Positions 30,307-39,704 of a stretch of DNA of 39,878 nucleotides are shown piece by piece (position 1 is the first letter of the stretch; every line of letters starts with the position of its first letter). The notes under the pieces are model-generated. The model saw only the letters and a list, made by a program, of their open reading frames with translations, searched no databases and was not told where the DNA came from. The stretch is taken from assembly GCF_000349565.1 (NCBI RefSeq), contig NZ_APJN01000097.1, forward strand, positions 1 through 39,878. The letters are read 5' to 3'. The position numbers and the translations under genes were made by a program. The DNA comes from Curtobacterium flaccumfaciens UCD-AKU. Lineage in GTDB: Bacteria; Actinomycetota; Actinomycetes; Actinomycetales; Microbacteriaceae.

Positions 30307-30912
30307 ATGCCCGCGAGGTTCGTCTACTGGATCAACGTCTCCGTCGACGGGTTCGTCGAACGGGCACCCGGCGAGCACGACGGCCTGGACGGCCCCGACT
30401 GGATGCGCATCGACGAGCCACTGCACCGCGAGTTCAACGCCCGGGCCGCCGCGATGACCCTGTCCGTCGAGGGCCGGGTCGTGCGCGACATGATGGACCC
30501 GTTCTGGCCCGATGCCCGGCACGACGAGTCGATGCCCGAGTACCTGCGCGAGTACGGCGAGATCTGGACCGCGCAGCCGAAGATCCTGGTGTCCCGCACG
30601 CGGACCACCGCCGACCACGACACCCGGGTCATCGGAGGCGACGGCGACGCGATCGACGAGCTGGCCGCGATCCGTGCCGAAGGCGAGGGCGACATCGGCG
30701 TCGGTGGGCCGAGCATCGCGAGTCAGCTGCTCGACGCCGGGCTGCTCGACGAGGTCATGCTCTTCACGCACCCGTCGGTGCTCGGTGCCGGTCGGCCGCT
30801 GTTCGATCCGCCGCTCTCGGGGCACCGTCCGCTCGTGCAGCTCGACCTGCTCGAGCAGCAGCGCTCCGACAACGGCGTCACCCTGCACCGGTACGACGTC
30901 CGGCGGTCCTGA
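30307..30912 (+). CDS. Dihydrofolate-reductase-like protein (RibD C-terminal family)
   Basis: A 201-residue NADPH-dependent reductase-like protein of the RibD C-terminal / DHFR fold, with YWINVSVDGFVERAPGEHDG at the N-terminus, the conserved ILVSRTRTT region and GDIGVGGPSIASQLLDAGLLDEVMLFTHPSVLGAGRPLF, typical of the stand-alone members. These are usually of unknown substrate and distinct from folate-pathway FolA. AAGGAG seven bases before ATG 30307 makes the start certain. It is divergent from the kinase and converges on a lipoprotein gene 12 bases away. Confidence 0.88.
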   Translation: MPARFVYWINVSVDGFVERAPGEHDGLDGPDWMRIDEPLHREFNARAAAMTLSVEGRVVRDMMDPFWPDARHDESMPEYLREYGEIWTAQPKILVSRTRTTADHDTRVIGGDGDAIDELAAIRAEGEGDIGVGGPSIASQLLDAGLLDEVMLFTHPSVLGAGRPLFDPPLSGHRPLVQLDLLEQQRSDNGVTLHRYDVRRS

Positions 30913-30924
30913 ACGCTCGGGCGG

Positions 30925-31413
30925 TCAGTCCGCGCCGGGCATTGCGCCGATCACGCGAACGTTCCAGGCGCTGTCGCGGTCGCTGTCGAACCCGTTGAAG
31001 GAGATGCTGTCGACGTCGGCGCGCCAGGTTCGCCGCAGGTCGATGCGTTGCTCCCCGTCGCCGCAGGGCATCGCCTCGATGATGTGGTTCCGCGACGTTT
31101 CCCGGGAGACGACCATGACCGAACCGCTCATGTGCCCGTCACCGAAGCACGAGAACTCGAGGTGGTCGACCGTCTCCGGGTGCGCGAACGTGATCGTGAC
31201 GCCACGGTCGATCTCGTCGTCGTTCCCCGTCGCGCTCTGCCCGGCGGGTTCTTCGGCGAACATCGCGCCGAGGTCCCGGTCCGACTCGGCGGCCATCTGC
31301 CGCTTCTCCCAGGCGTGCAGCGCCGCCTCGTCGACGGGCGGCGGCCCGGCGCAGCCGGCCAGCAGCAGCACGCCCGCGATCGCGGGCAGGAGCAGGGCGG
31401 GGACGGAGCGCAC
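30925..31413 (-). CDS. Small lipoprotein of unknown function
   Basis: A 162-residue secreted lipoprotein: signal peptide ending in the lipobox LLAGC with Cys21, followed by an acidic helical stretch and a beta-rich C-terminal region containing two further cysteines (EFSCFGDG and EAMPCGDG) that may form a disulfide. No recognised domain. Start GTG 31413 is supported by TAGGCT exactly six bases upstream, a leaderless arrangement. It appears to be a single-gene unit. Confidence 0.72.
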   Translation of the reverse strand: MRSVPALLLPAIAGVLLLAGCAGPPPVDEAALHAWEKRQMAAESDRDLGAMFAEEPAGQSATGNDDEIDRGVTITFAHPETVDHLEFSCFGDGHMSGSVMVVSRETSRNHIIEAMPCGDGEQRIDLRRTWRADVDSISFNGFDSDRDSAWNVRVIGAMPGAD

Positions 31414-31425
31414 GCTGTGAGCCTA
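31414..31425 (-). promoter_or_regulatory. Lipoprotein gene -10 box, leaderless start
   Basis: TAGGCT (31425-31420 on the minus strand), six bases, then GTG 31413. The same hexamer and spacing recur before the GNAT gene starting at 39505. Confidence 0.5.
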
Positions 31426-31454
31426 GTGACGCTGCGGACCCACACCGCGAACGC

Positions 31455-31490
31455 CGGGAGGCGCGGTGCCAGCTGGCACCGCGCCTCCCG
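31455..31490. terminator. Perfect 36-base palindrome, terminator of the ABC exporter operon
   Basis: CGGGAGGCGCGGTGCC (31455-31470) pairs with GGCACCGCGCCTCCCG (31475-31490) around AGCT. It lies 18 bases after the ABC permease stop and upstream of the lipoprotein promoter. Confidence 0.8.
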
Positions 31491-31507
31491 GCCGTGGGGT
31501 GGTCGCG

Positions 31508-32371
31508 TCAGACGTCGCGACGGCGCGCGAGCGTCAGGGCGAGGCCACCGACGACGAGCACCTCGGCGGCGAGGACGCCGAAGCCGCCCCAGCCGTTCAG
31601 CACGACCCCGCTGTTGTCGACCGTGCTCGCGCCGTCGTACGAGTAGGCGTAGAGCTGGCCGCCGGCTGAGTCGGGCAGGAACGCCGCGATGTCCATCGGC
31701 CAGTCGACCTTCATCAGTCCGCTCATGAGTGCGAGCACCCCCGGAACGACCAGCAGGAGGCCGAGCGTGATCGCGATGCCGCCGGCGCTCGACCGGACGA
31801 GCAGACCGATGCCGTACGCGAGGAGCGCCAGCAGGGTCAGGAAGACCGACGAACCGAGGATCGGCAGGAACACCGACGGGTCGCTGACCTCCGGCTCGAT
31901 GCCGTTGCCGGCCAGCAGCGGCAGCGAGATGAGGACGCCGATCCAGGTGGCGACGGCGCTGACGACGAAGGTCGCGATGGCAAGGACGGTGGCCTTCGCC
32001 AGGATCACGCCGGTGCGTCGCGGGTCGGCGGTGAACGTCGAGCGGACCTGGCCCGTGCCGTACTCACCGGTGATGATGAGGACGCCGAGCACGCCGACGA
32101 CGAGCGACGAGAGCAGGACACCCACGGCGTTGGCGTTCACGAAGGTGCCGTTGGCGAGGTCCGTCGGCAGCTCCTGGCCGCCGCTGTTCGTGTTCGCCCC
32201 GATCAGCGCGGCCATGCCGATCGTGAGGACGACCAGGATCGCGTAGCACCAGAACGTGGACCGGATGCTGCGCAGCTTGATCCACTCGCTCCGCACCAGG
32301 TGCGCGAAGGACAGTTTGGTCGCCCCGCTCATCCGGGTCGACGGTGTGGTGGGCGAGGTGGTGGCGCTCAT
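31508..32371 (-). CDS. ABC-2 type transporter permease
   Basis: A 287-residue membrane protein with about six membrane segments: cytoplasmic start ending FAHLVRSEWIKLRSIRSTFW, then segments near 45, 85, 130, 170, 200 and 260. The SEWIKLRSIRST motif is typical of actinobacterial ABC-2 permeases paired with a CcmA-like ATPase; such pairs export lipids, antibiotics or peptides. It overlaps the ATPase by ATGA. A homodimer is expected because only one permease is present. The exported substrate cannot be told. Confidence 0.85.
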   Translation of the reverse strand: MSATTSPTTPSTRMSGATKLSFAHLVRSEWIKLRSIRSTFWCYAILVVLTIGMAALIGANTNSGGQELPTDLANGTFVNANAVGVLLSSLVVGVLGVLIITGEYGTGQVRSTFTADPRRTGVILAKATVLAIATFVVSAVATWIGVLISLPLLAGNGIEPEVSDPSVFLPILGSSVFLTLLALLAYGIGLLVRSSAGGIAITLGLLLVVPGVLALMSGLMKVDWPMDIAAFLPDSAGGQLYAYSYDGASTVDNSGVVLNGWGGFGVLAAEVLVVGGLALTLARRRDV

Positions 32372-33300
32372 CGGGTGCCCTCCGATCGGTACTCGACGTC
32401 GTCGCGGGTGAGGGCCATGTAGGCCTCTTCCAGGCTCGCGCCGGTCGGGGTGAGTTCGTGCAGGGGGACGCCTGCCTGTGCGGCGATGTTGCCGACCGTC
32501 GGTGCGTCGGGCCCGACGACGAGGAATGAGCCGTCCTCGCGCTGGGTGACCGCGGCGTTCGGGCCGATGGCGTTGAACAGGCCGTTCGGGTCCGGCGTGC
32601 GGACGATGACACGGCTGACGGCGGCATCGGTGCCGGCAGCGGCGCCGCCACCGGCGACGAACTCCGCGATCGGGGCGTCGGCCAGGACCTTGCCCCGGCC
32701 GAGCACGACCACGCGGTCGGCGGTCTGTGCCATCTCGCTCATCAGGTGGCTGGAGAGGAACACCGTGCGGCCGTCCGCGGCCATGCGGCGGGCGAGCTGT
32801 CGGACCCAGAGCACGCCATCGGGGTCGAGGCCGTTGACCGGCTCGTCGAGGATCAGGGTCTTCGGGTCGCCGAGCAGTGCGGCAGCGATTCCCAGGCGCT
32901 GCCCCATGCCGAGCGAGAACCCGCCGACGCGCTTCTTCGCGACGGAGTCGAGGCCGGTCATGTCGATGACCTCGTGCACGCGGGACTTCGGGATGCCGTG
33001 GGTCGCCGCGAGGGAGAGCAGGTGGTTGTAGGCGCTGCGTCCGGAGTGGACGGCCTTCGCCTCGAGCAGGGCGCCGACCTGCCGGAGCGGGTCGCGGAAG
33101 CTCGTGTAGGGCTGGCCGTTCACGGTGGCTGTGCCCGACGTGGGCTGGTCGAGCCCCATGATCATGCGCATCGTGGTGGACTTCCCGGCGCCGTTGGGCC
33201 CGAGGAAGCCGGTCACACTGCCGGGACGCACGACGAAGGAGACGTCGTCCACGGCGGTCTTCGGACCGTACTGTTTGGTGAGATGGCTGACTTCGATCAC
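32368..33300 (-). CDS. ABC exporter ATP-binding protein
   Basis: A 310-residue ATPase: Walker A GPNGAGKST, signature FSLGMGQRLGIA in place of LSGGQ, Walker B LILDEPVNGLDPDG and the switch His in FLSSHLMSEM. The C-terminal 80 residues form the extra domain common in DrrA/CcmA-type exporters. GTG 33300 begins at the first conserved residues (IEVSHLTKQYG); TAGCGT lies seven bases upstream, so it may be leaderless. It forms a two-gene operon with the ABC-2 permease. Drug or envelope-stress export is the common role of this group. Confidence 0.9.
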   Translation of the reverse strand: MIEVSHLTKQYGPKTAVDDVSFVVRPGSVTGFLGPNGAGKSTTMRMIMGLDQPTSGTATVNGQPYTSFRDPLRQVGALLEAKAVHSGRSAYNHLLSLAATHGIPKSRVHEVIDMTGLDSVAKKRVGGFSLGMGQRLGIAAALLGDPKTLILDEPVNGLDPDGVLWVRQLARRMAADGRTVFLSSHLMSEMAQTADRVVVLGRGKVLADAPIAEFVAGGGAAAGTDAAVSRVIVRTPDPNGLFNAIGPNAAVTQREDGSFLVVGPDAPTVGNIAAQAGVPLHELTPTGASLEEAYMALTRDDVEYRSEGTR

Positions 33301-33527
33301 GGCGTCGACGCTACGGGAGCGGTGGTCGGCGCCGCGTCCGCCGTTGGGGGGAGATGTGTGCGCCCACAGGCTGACGCGGATGGGGCGGGGTGACGCGGGC
33401 GGGGGGTCGCGCTGTTTCGCGCTGGGCGACAGTTCACGCGCGCGGCGGCCCGTGAGATGTCGCTGAGCGCGAAAGACCGGTGCAGGGGCTCGGAGGTGCC
33501 CCTGGTACGCAACCCCCAAAGAGCCGT

Positions 33528-33562
33528 TTGACGGTCTCGACCGCAGCGGCGACGATGGTCGC
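33528..33562 (+). promoter_or_regulatory. ArsR-MFS promoter, leaderless
   Basis: TTGACG (33528-33533), a 17-base spacer and GACGAT (33551-33556) form the clearest complete promoter in the window; ATG 33563 follows six bases after the -10. The rest of the 262-base gap (33301-33527) shows nothing further that I can name. Confidence 0.65.
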
Positions 33563-34099
33563 ATGTCGAGCCTCCAGTCCCTCCGGGCGACCGCCCACCC
33601 GATCCGGCTCCGCCTGCTGTCGCTGGTGACGAGCACCGCGATGAGCGCGGCCGAGGCCGCGCGGGAACTCGGCCTCTCGCAGGCCACCGCGAGCTACCAC
33701 CTGCGGGTGCTCGAACGGGCGGGGCTGGTCGCGGTCGTCGAGGTCGTGCGGCTCCGAGGCGGCGAGGCGAAGCGGTACCGGCACGAGTCGTCGTCCGAAC
33801 CGTTCGACCTCGACGCCGTCCCCGATGGTGGGCACCCGGAACGCATCTCGGTGGAGGACCAGCTCGTCTACGTCGAGGCGCAGGTCGAGGAGCTCCGGCG
33901 ACGACTGCACCAGCGGACCACGGGCCCTGCCGTCTCGACCGACGCCGAACTGTGGGTCGGCCCCGAGACGTGGCGGCGCGTGGTGCACCACGTCGGCCAG
34001 GCGTCCGCCCTGCTCCACGCAGCAGCGCAGCGCCCGCGTACCCCGGGCACGGTGCCGGTGTCGATGACCGTCTCGATGTTCCCCATGCGGCGACCGTGA
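33563..34099 (+). CDS. ArsR-type winged-helix regulator
   Basis: A 178-residue DNA-binding protein: ArsR/HTH_20 winged helix in residues 5-70 (TAHPIRLRLLSLVTSTAMSAAEAARELGLSQATASYHLRVLERAGLVAV), then a polar region and a helical C-terminal part (DQLVYVEAQVEELRRRLHQ) likely used for dimerisation. No metal-binding cysteines are present, so it is not a metal sensor of the classical kind. It overlaps the MFS gene by GTGA and probably represses that pump together with itself. Confidence 0.87.
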   Translation: MSSLQSLRATAHPIRLRLLSLVTSTAMSAAEAARELGLSQATASYHLRVLERAGLVAVVEVVRLRGGEAKRYRHESSSEPFDLDAVPDGGHPERISVEDQLVYVEAQVEELRRRLHQRTTGPAVSTDAELWVGPETWRRVVHHVGQASALLHAAAQRPRTPGTVPVSMTVSMFPMRRP

Positions 34100-35325
34100 G
34101 CACGCCGACCACGGGCGTCCTCGCCCACGCACCGTTCCGTTGGCTGCTCGCAGCCCGCACGGTGAGCATCGTCGGCAACGCCGTCGCGCCGATCGCCCTG
34201 GCGTTCGCCGTCCTCGACCTCACCGGCTCACCCGTCGACCTGGGTCTCGTCGTGGCCGCACGCTCGGTCGCGAACGTCGCGGTCCTGCTGTTCGGCGGGG
34301 TCATCGCCGACCGCCTGCCCCGCGACGTCGTGCTCGTCGCCACGTCGCTCGGCGCGGCGGTGACACAGGCCGCTGTCGCCGCGCTGGTCCTGACCGGCAC
34401 GGCGACCGTCCCGCTCCTGGTCGTGCTCAGCATCCTGAACGGCGCGGTCGCCGCGGTGAGCCTGCCGACGACCGCGGCCATGGTGCCCGAGACCGTGCCC
34501 GAGGCACTCCTCCGTCCGGCGAACGCCGTGATCCGGTTGAGCATCAACGCCAGCACCATCGTCGGGGCCTCCGCCGGCGCCGGCATGGTGGCGCTCGTCG
34601 GCGCCGGGTGGGGATTGGCGGTCGACGCCGCCGGCTTCGCCGTCGCCGCAGCCCTGTACGCGCGGATACGCCTGCCCCGTCGCGCGTCGATCGCACCGGC
34701 CGACCGTCCGTCGGTGATCGCGGACATCCGGGAGGGATGGGTCGAGTTCTCGGGACGACGCTGGGTCTGGACGGTGGTCGCCCAGTTCGCAGTGCTCAAC
34801 GCCGCCTTCGTCGGCGCGACGACCGTGCTCGGACCGGTCGTCGCGGACGACTCCTTCGGCAGGGCGGCCTGGGGGCTCGTCGTCGCCGCGCAGACCGTCG
34901 GCCTGGCACTCGGTGCGCTGATCGCCCTGCGGTGGCGGCCCCGGCGTGCGCTCGGCATCGGGGTCGCCCTGATGGCGGTGACCGCGCTCCCCGTCGTGGC
35001 GCTCGGGGTCGCCCCGGCCCTGCCGACCCTGCTCGTCGCGTTCGCCCTGGGCGGGATCGCCCTCGAGCTGTTCGCGATCGCCTGGGACCACGCACTGCAG
35101 TCGAACGTGCCCCGCGCCGTGCTGTCGCGGGTCTACTCGTACGACATGGTCGGATCGTTCGTCGCCGTCCCGCTCGGCGAGGCCCTGGTCGGACCGCTGG
35201 CGCACGCCGTCGGGACGAGCACGACGCTGATCGGCTGCGCCGTCGTCATCGTCGTCGCCACCGTGGTCGCGGCGTCGACCCGGAGCGTCCGTCGTGTGAC
35301 CACCGAGGTGCCCCTGCCCGTCTGA
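34096..35325 (+). CDS. MFS efflux transporter
   Basis: A 409-residue permease with about 12 membrane segments, of the MFS_3 / enterobactin-exporter-like group. The loop between segments 2 and 3 reads GGVIADRLPRDVVLVA, a variant of the MFS motif GxxxDRxGRR, and the fourth segment has NGAVAAVSLPTTAAMVPETVPEALLRPANAV. It is coupled to an ArsR-type regulator, an arrangement common for drug or metabolite efflux. Its stop TGA directly abuts the stop of the convergent GNAT gene (shared TGATCA), leaving no room for a terminator. Confidence 0.86.
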   Translation: MSTPTTGVLAHAPFRWLLAARTVSIVGNAVAPIALAFAVLDLTGSPVDLGLVVAARSVANVAVLLFGGVIADRLPRDVVLVATSLGAAVTQAAVAALVLTGTATVPLLVVLSILNGAVAAVSLPTTAAMVPETVPEALLRPANAVIRLSINASTIVGASAGAGMVALVGAGWGLAVDAAGFAVAAALYARIRLPRRASIAPADRPSVIADIREGWVEFSGRRWVWTVVAQFAVLNAAFVGATTVLGPVVADDSFGRAAWGLVVAAQTVGLALGALIALRWRPRRALGIGVALMAVTALPVVALGVAPALPTLLVAFALGGIALELFAIAWDHALQSNVPRAVLSRVYSYDMVGSFVAVPLGEALVGPLAHAVGTSTTLIGCAVVIVVATVVAASTRSVRRVTTEVPLPV

Positions 35326-35883
35326 TCAGCCAGGCGAGGCTTCGGCATCGACCTCGTACGCCTCGAACCCGGGCAGGTCCGGCACGGGGTCGATCGCGAG
35401 GCGGGCGTGCGTCTCGACGTCGAACCGCTCCGAGCCGTACCGGAGCTTCTGCCGTTCGATGCCCTCCGCGCTGAACCCCGCGGCGGCGGCGACCCGACAC
35501 GACGCCGGGTTGTTCGTCCGGTGTCCGAGTTCGAGGCGGAAGAGACCGGCGTCGAAGGCCCAGCTCGACACACTCGTCAGCGCACGAGCGGCGAGTCCTC
35601 GGCCACGAGCATCGGCTGCCACCCAGTAGTGGGCCCACGCCGTGCCGTGCCGGAACTCGATCGCCGAGAGACCGACGTTGCCGACCGCGACCCCGTCCTC
35701 GACGATCGCCCAGTTCCTCGCGTGGTCGTCGAACCGCAGTGCGCCCGTGACGTGCGCGCGGGCATGCTCCTCGTCATCGAGCCCGACCTCCGGGAACTGC
35801 GTCGCGAGATCCGGGTCCGACCGACTGGCGACGAGGAGTGCAGCCGCGTCGTCCAAGGACCACGGGCGCAGGACGACGACCAT
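35326..35883 (-). CDS. GNAT acetyltransferase, RimJ/RimL-like
   Basis: A 185-residue N-acetyltransferase with acetyl-CoA-binding motif A in AHYWVAADARGRGLAARALT and the following FRLELGHRTNNPASCRVAAAAGFSAEG, typical of RimJ/RimL-type members that modify protein N-termini or small amines. The substrate is unknown. GGAG seven bases before ATG 35883 sets the start. It lies 20 bases after the acyl-CoA synthetase gene on the same strand and may be co-transcribed with it. Confidence 0.85.
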   Translation of the reverse strand: MVVVLRPWSLDDAAALLVASRSDPDLATQFPEVGLDDEEHARAHVTGALRFDDHARNWAIVEDGVAVGNVGLSAIEFRHGTAWAHYWVAADARGRGLAARALTSVSSWAFDAGLFRLELGHRTNNPASCRVAAAAGFSAEGIERQKLRYGSERFDVETHARLAIDPVPDLPGFEAYEVDAEASPG

Positions 35884-35903
35884 GTGTGAGCTCCGCCAGT
35901 CGA

Positions 35904-37646
<1,743 letters not shown>

Positions 37647-37658
37647 GGACCGATCATG
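37647..37658 (-). promoter_or_regulatory. Acyl-CoA synthetase -10 box
   Basis: CATGAT (37658-37653 on the minus strand), six bases, then GTG 37646. No ribosome binding site is visible. Confidence 0.4.
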
Positions 37659-37683
37659 CCGCATCCGGCTCGGAGCGGATCGA

Positions 37684-38334
37684 TCAGGCGCGCCCCCGGA
37701 GCCAGCGGTCGAGCCAGGGGATGATGCTCGAGAGGTCGTCCGCGTCCATCGCGTCACTCGCAACCGCACGTGCAGCCGGACTCGCGTTGAGCGCCAGCGC
37801 GCTCGGGAGCGCCCGGAAGAGCGGGATGTCCGAGCGGCTGTCCCCGACGGCGCAGCAGCGTTCGATCGGGACACCGCGGTCGCGAGCGAGCGCGAGCGCC
37901 CGGTCCCGCTTGTCGAACTCGTCGAAGTGCTCCGCGACGGAGCCGTTGTGGACGCCGCTGCGCTCCCCCACCCGGGGTCCTCCGTTCGCGACGAACCCGA
38001 ACCGCCGCGCCAAGGAGCGGGTCACGGGCTGCCAGGCGAGCGACGCGAGCACGGGTTCGACGCCGTGTGCAGCGCACCAGGCGACGACGGCGTCGGTGCC
38101 GGGCAACACCGGCAGGTCGTCGAGCCACCGCTCGACCGTCGCAGTGGCCGTGCCGCGCCACCCGAGGGCGTCGACCTCGCTCACCTGCTGGTTGGTGAGC
38201 TCGCCCTCGGCGTACCGGGCCTCTGCCTGGTCGAGGGCTCGCTGGTGCCCGAACCGGGCTGCCAGGAAGCTGCTGCTGGAACCGGGGGTGACGAGGGTCC
38301 CGTCGACGTCGAAGAACACGATGCCGACGGTCAC
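37684..38334 (-). CDS. HAD-superfamily phosphatase, SerB-like
   Basis: A 216-residue HAD hydrolase with motif I VFFDVDGTLV (nucleophile and acid Asp), a helical cap, motif II LASLAW, and motif III/IV KRDRALALARDRGV ... AVGDSRSDIPLF. The arrangement resembles phosphoserine-phosphatase-like (HAD-IB) enzymes acting on small phosphorylated metabolites. GTG 38334 overlaps the stop of the preceding HAD gene by GTGA and begins four residues before the first strand. It is the third gene of a GNAT-HAD-HAD operon. Confidence 0.85.
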   Translation of the reverse strand: MTVGIVFFDVDGTLVTPGSSSSFLAARFGHQRALDQAEARYAEGELTNQQVSEVDALGWRGTATATVERWLDDLPVLPGTDAVVAWCAAHGVEPVLASLAWQPVTRSLARRFGFVANGGPRVGERSGVHNGSVAEHFDEFDKRDRALALARDRGVPIERCCAVGDSRSDIPLFRALPSALALNASPAARAVASDAMDADDLSSIIPWLDRWLRGRA

Positions 38335-38993
38335 GGCCGGCCGCTCCCCCGCACGACCGCGTCGAGCACCCGGATCGTCTCGTCGGTGTCGACGTGCAGG
38401 TGCGCCCCGATGCCGAGTGCACGGGCGGCCGCGATGTTCTCCGGGACGTCGTCGATGAAGAGCACCTCGGCCGGGGTCGCCTGCAGGCGGTCCAAGGTGA
38501 TCCGGAACGCCTCGGCATCGGGCTTGTTCACGCCGATCTCGTGGGAGTAGCAGATCGGGTCGAACACCGCCGAGAACCGGAAGCGCCGCTCCTCTTCCTC
38601 GCGGGCACCGTCGCCCGAGTTCGACAGGATCGCCAGGCCGATCGTGCCGCGGAGTCCGGCGAGGAAGTCGTACAGCGGTTCGTTCAGGGTGCCGCAGTAC
38701 GCGTCCCAGAAGTCGGCGCGCATTGCGGCGAGCTGCTCGGCCGACAGCCCGAGCGCCGTGCCGATCGCACCCCAGTACCGGTCGACGACGCCGGTCTGCC
38801 GCGAGGCGTCGGGCAGGTCGGCTGCGACGAGCCGAGCGGAGAAGTCGTCCGTCGTCATCCCGAGCCGCTCGGCCCACCGCGCCCGGAAGTGTCCGGGCCA
38901 CGCGGCGTCGTCGACGAGTTCGAGGACCCCGCCCACGTCGAGCAGCAGCCACCGCACAGCGGGCACGGCCGCCCCGGCCGCCCCGGCGGTCAC
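38331..38993 (-). CDS. HAD-superfamily hydrolase, epoxide-hydrolase-N-like
   Basis: A 220-residue HAD hydrolase of the IA group: motif I LLLDVGGVLE, in which the second catalytic Asp of DxD is replaced by Gly as in many DVGGV-type members, motif II AILSNSG, Lys in GVNKPDAEAF and motif IV FIDDVPENIAAARALG. The missing acid Asp suggests a changed reaction or low phosphatase activity. GTG 38993 overlaps the GNAT stop by GTGA, so all three genes are translationally coupled. The substrate is unknown. Confidence 0.85.
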   Translation of the reverse strand: MTAGAAGAAVPAVRWLLLDVGGVLELVDDAAWPGHFRARWAERLGMTTDDFSARLVAADLPDASRQTGVVDRYWGAIGTALGLSAEQLAAMRADFWDAYCGTLNEPLYDFLAGLRGTIGLAILSNSGDGAREEEERRFRFSAVFDPICYSHEIGVNKPDAEAFRITLDRLQATPAEVLFIDDVPENIAAARALGIGAHLHVDTDETIRVLDAVVRGSGRP

Positions 38994-39505
38994 AGCGATC
39001 CCCGCAGCTGTCGGATCATCTCGACCTCGAGCTCACTCGGGTCGAGCACGTACGCCTCGGTCGCGCCCGTCGGCTCGTAGCCGCGCCGGGCGTAGAAGGC
39101 CTGCGCGCGGGTGTTCCCCTCGTGCACGTGCAGCCGCAGGGCAGACCCGTGCGTCGCCGCCCACACCTCGATCTCGTCGAGCAGCGCATCGGCGACACCA
39201 GTGGCACGACCCCGGTGCGAGGGTGCGACGTAGACGCCGACCAGGAGCGGTCCGACACGGGGACCGGGGACGTACACCCCCATCGTCCCGACCCACGTGC
39301 CGTCGGCGTCGATCGCGGCGAGGGTCGTCCCGCCGACGTCGTGTTCACGGCGACCGCGGCGCCGCCAGTCACGTTCCTGCAGCTGCTCGGCGTCGGCGAG
39401 CCGCTCCCCGTAGGCCTTCGGGGTGTCCTGGATCATCTCGAGCCGCAGCGCACGGACCCGCTCCCAGTCGTCCTCGGTGGTCGGTCGGATCGTCGTTCCC
39501 CGCAT
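38990..39505 (-). CDS. GNAT-family acetyltransferase
   Basis: A 171-residue N-acetyltransferase with motif A in LLVGVYVAPSHRGRATGVADALLDE and the downstream LRLHVHEGNTRAQAFYARRGYEPTG typical of small-molecule or protein amine acetylation. First gene of the GNAT-HAD-HAD operon. ATG 39505 is supported by TAGGCT exactly six bases upstream, the same hexamer and spacing as for the lipoprotein gene. The substrate is unknown. Confidence 0.88.
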   Translation of the reverse strand: MRGTTIRPTTEDDWERVRALRLEMIQDTPKAYGERLADAEQLQERDWRRRGRREHDVGGTTLAAIDADGTWVGTMGVYVPGPRVGPLLVGVYVAPSHRGRATGVADALLDEIEVWAATHGSALRLHVHEGNTRAQAFYARRGYEPTGATEAYVLDPSELEVEMIRQLRGSL

Positions 39506-39517
39506 GCCCCGAGCCTA
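39506..39517 (-). promoter_or_regulatory. GNAT-HAD-HAD operon -10 box, leaderless start
   Basis: TAGGCT (39517-39512 on the minus strand), six bases, then ATG 39505. Confidence 0.5.
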
Positions 39518-39629
39518 GGGGCGACGGGCCCGGAGAAGTCGTCCCAATCCGACGGGCAGAGGGTGCCGAATCACCTGCAACGACCGGGAACCACCCGGAG
39601 CGCTCACCAGCCGCACACCGCTGGTTCTC

Positions 39630-39646
39630 CACCCTGCACCAGGGTG
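39630..39646. promoter_or_regulatory. Short palindrome upstream of the secreted protein
   Basis: CACCCTG (39630-39636) and CAGGGTG (39640-39646) form a perfect inverted repeat around CAC, about 60 bases before the next start codon. It may be an operator or a leader hairpin. Confidence 0.35.
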
Positions 39647-39704
39647 TGTTCGGCGCGCACACAGCAGCCGCGCCGAGCGCGACAACAGCAAAGGACTGAT
39701 CACG

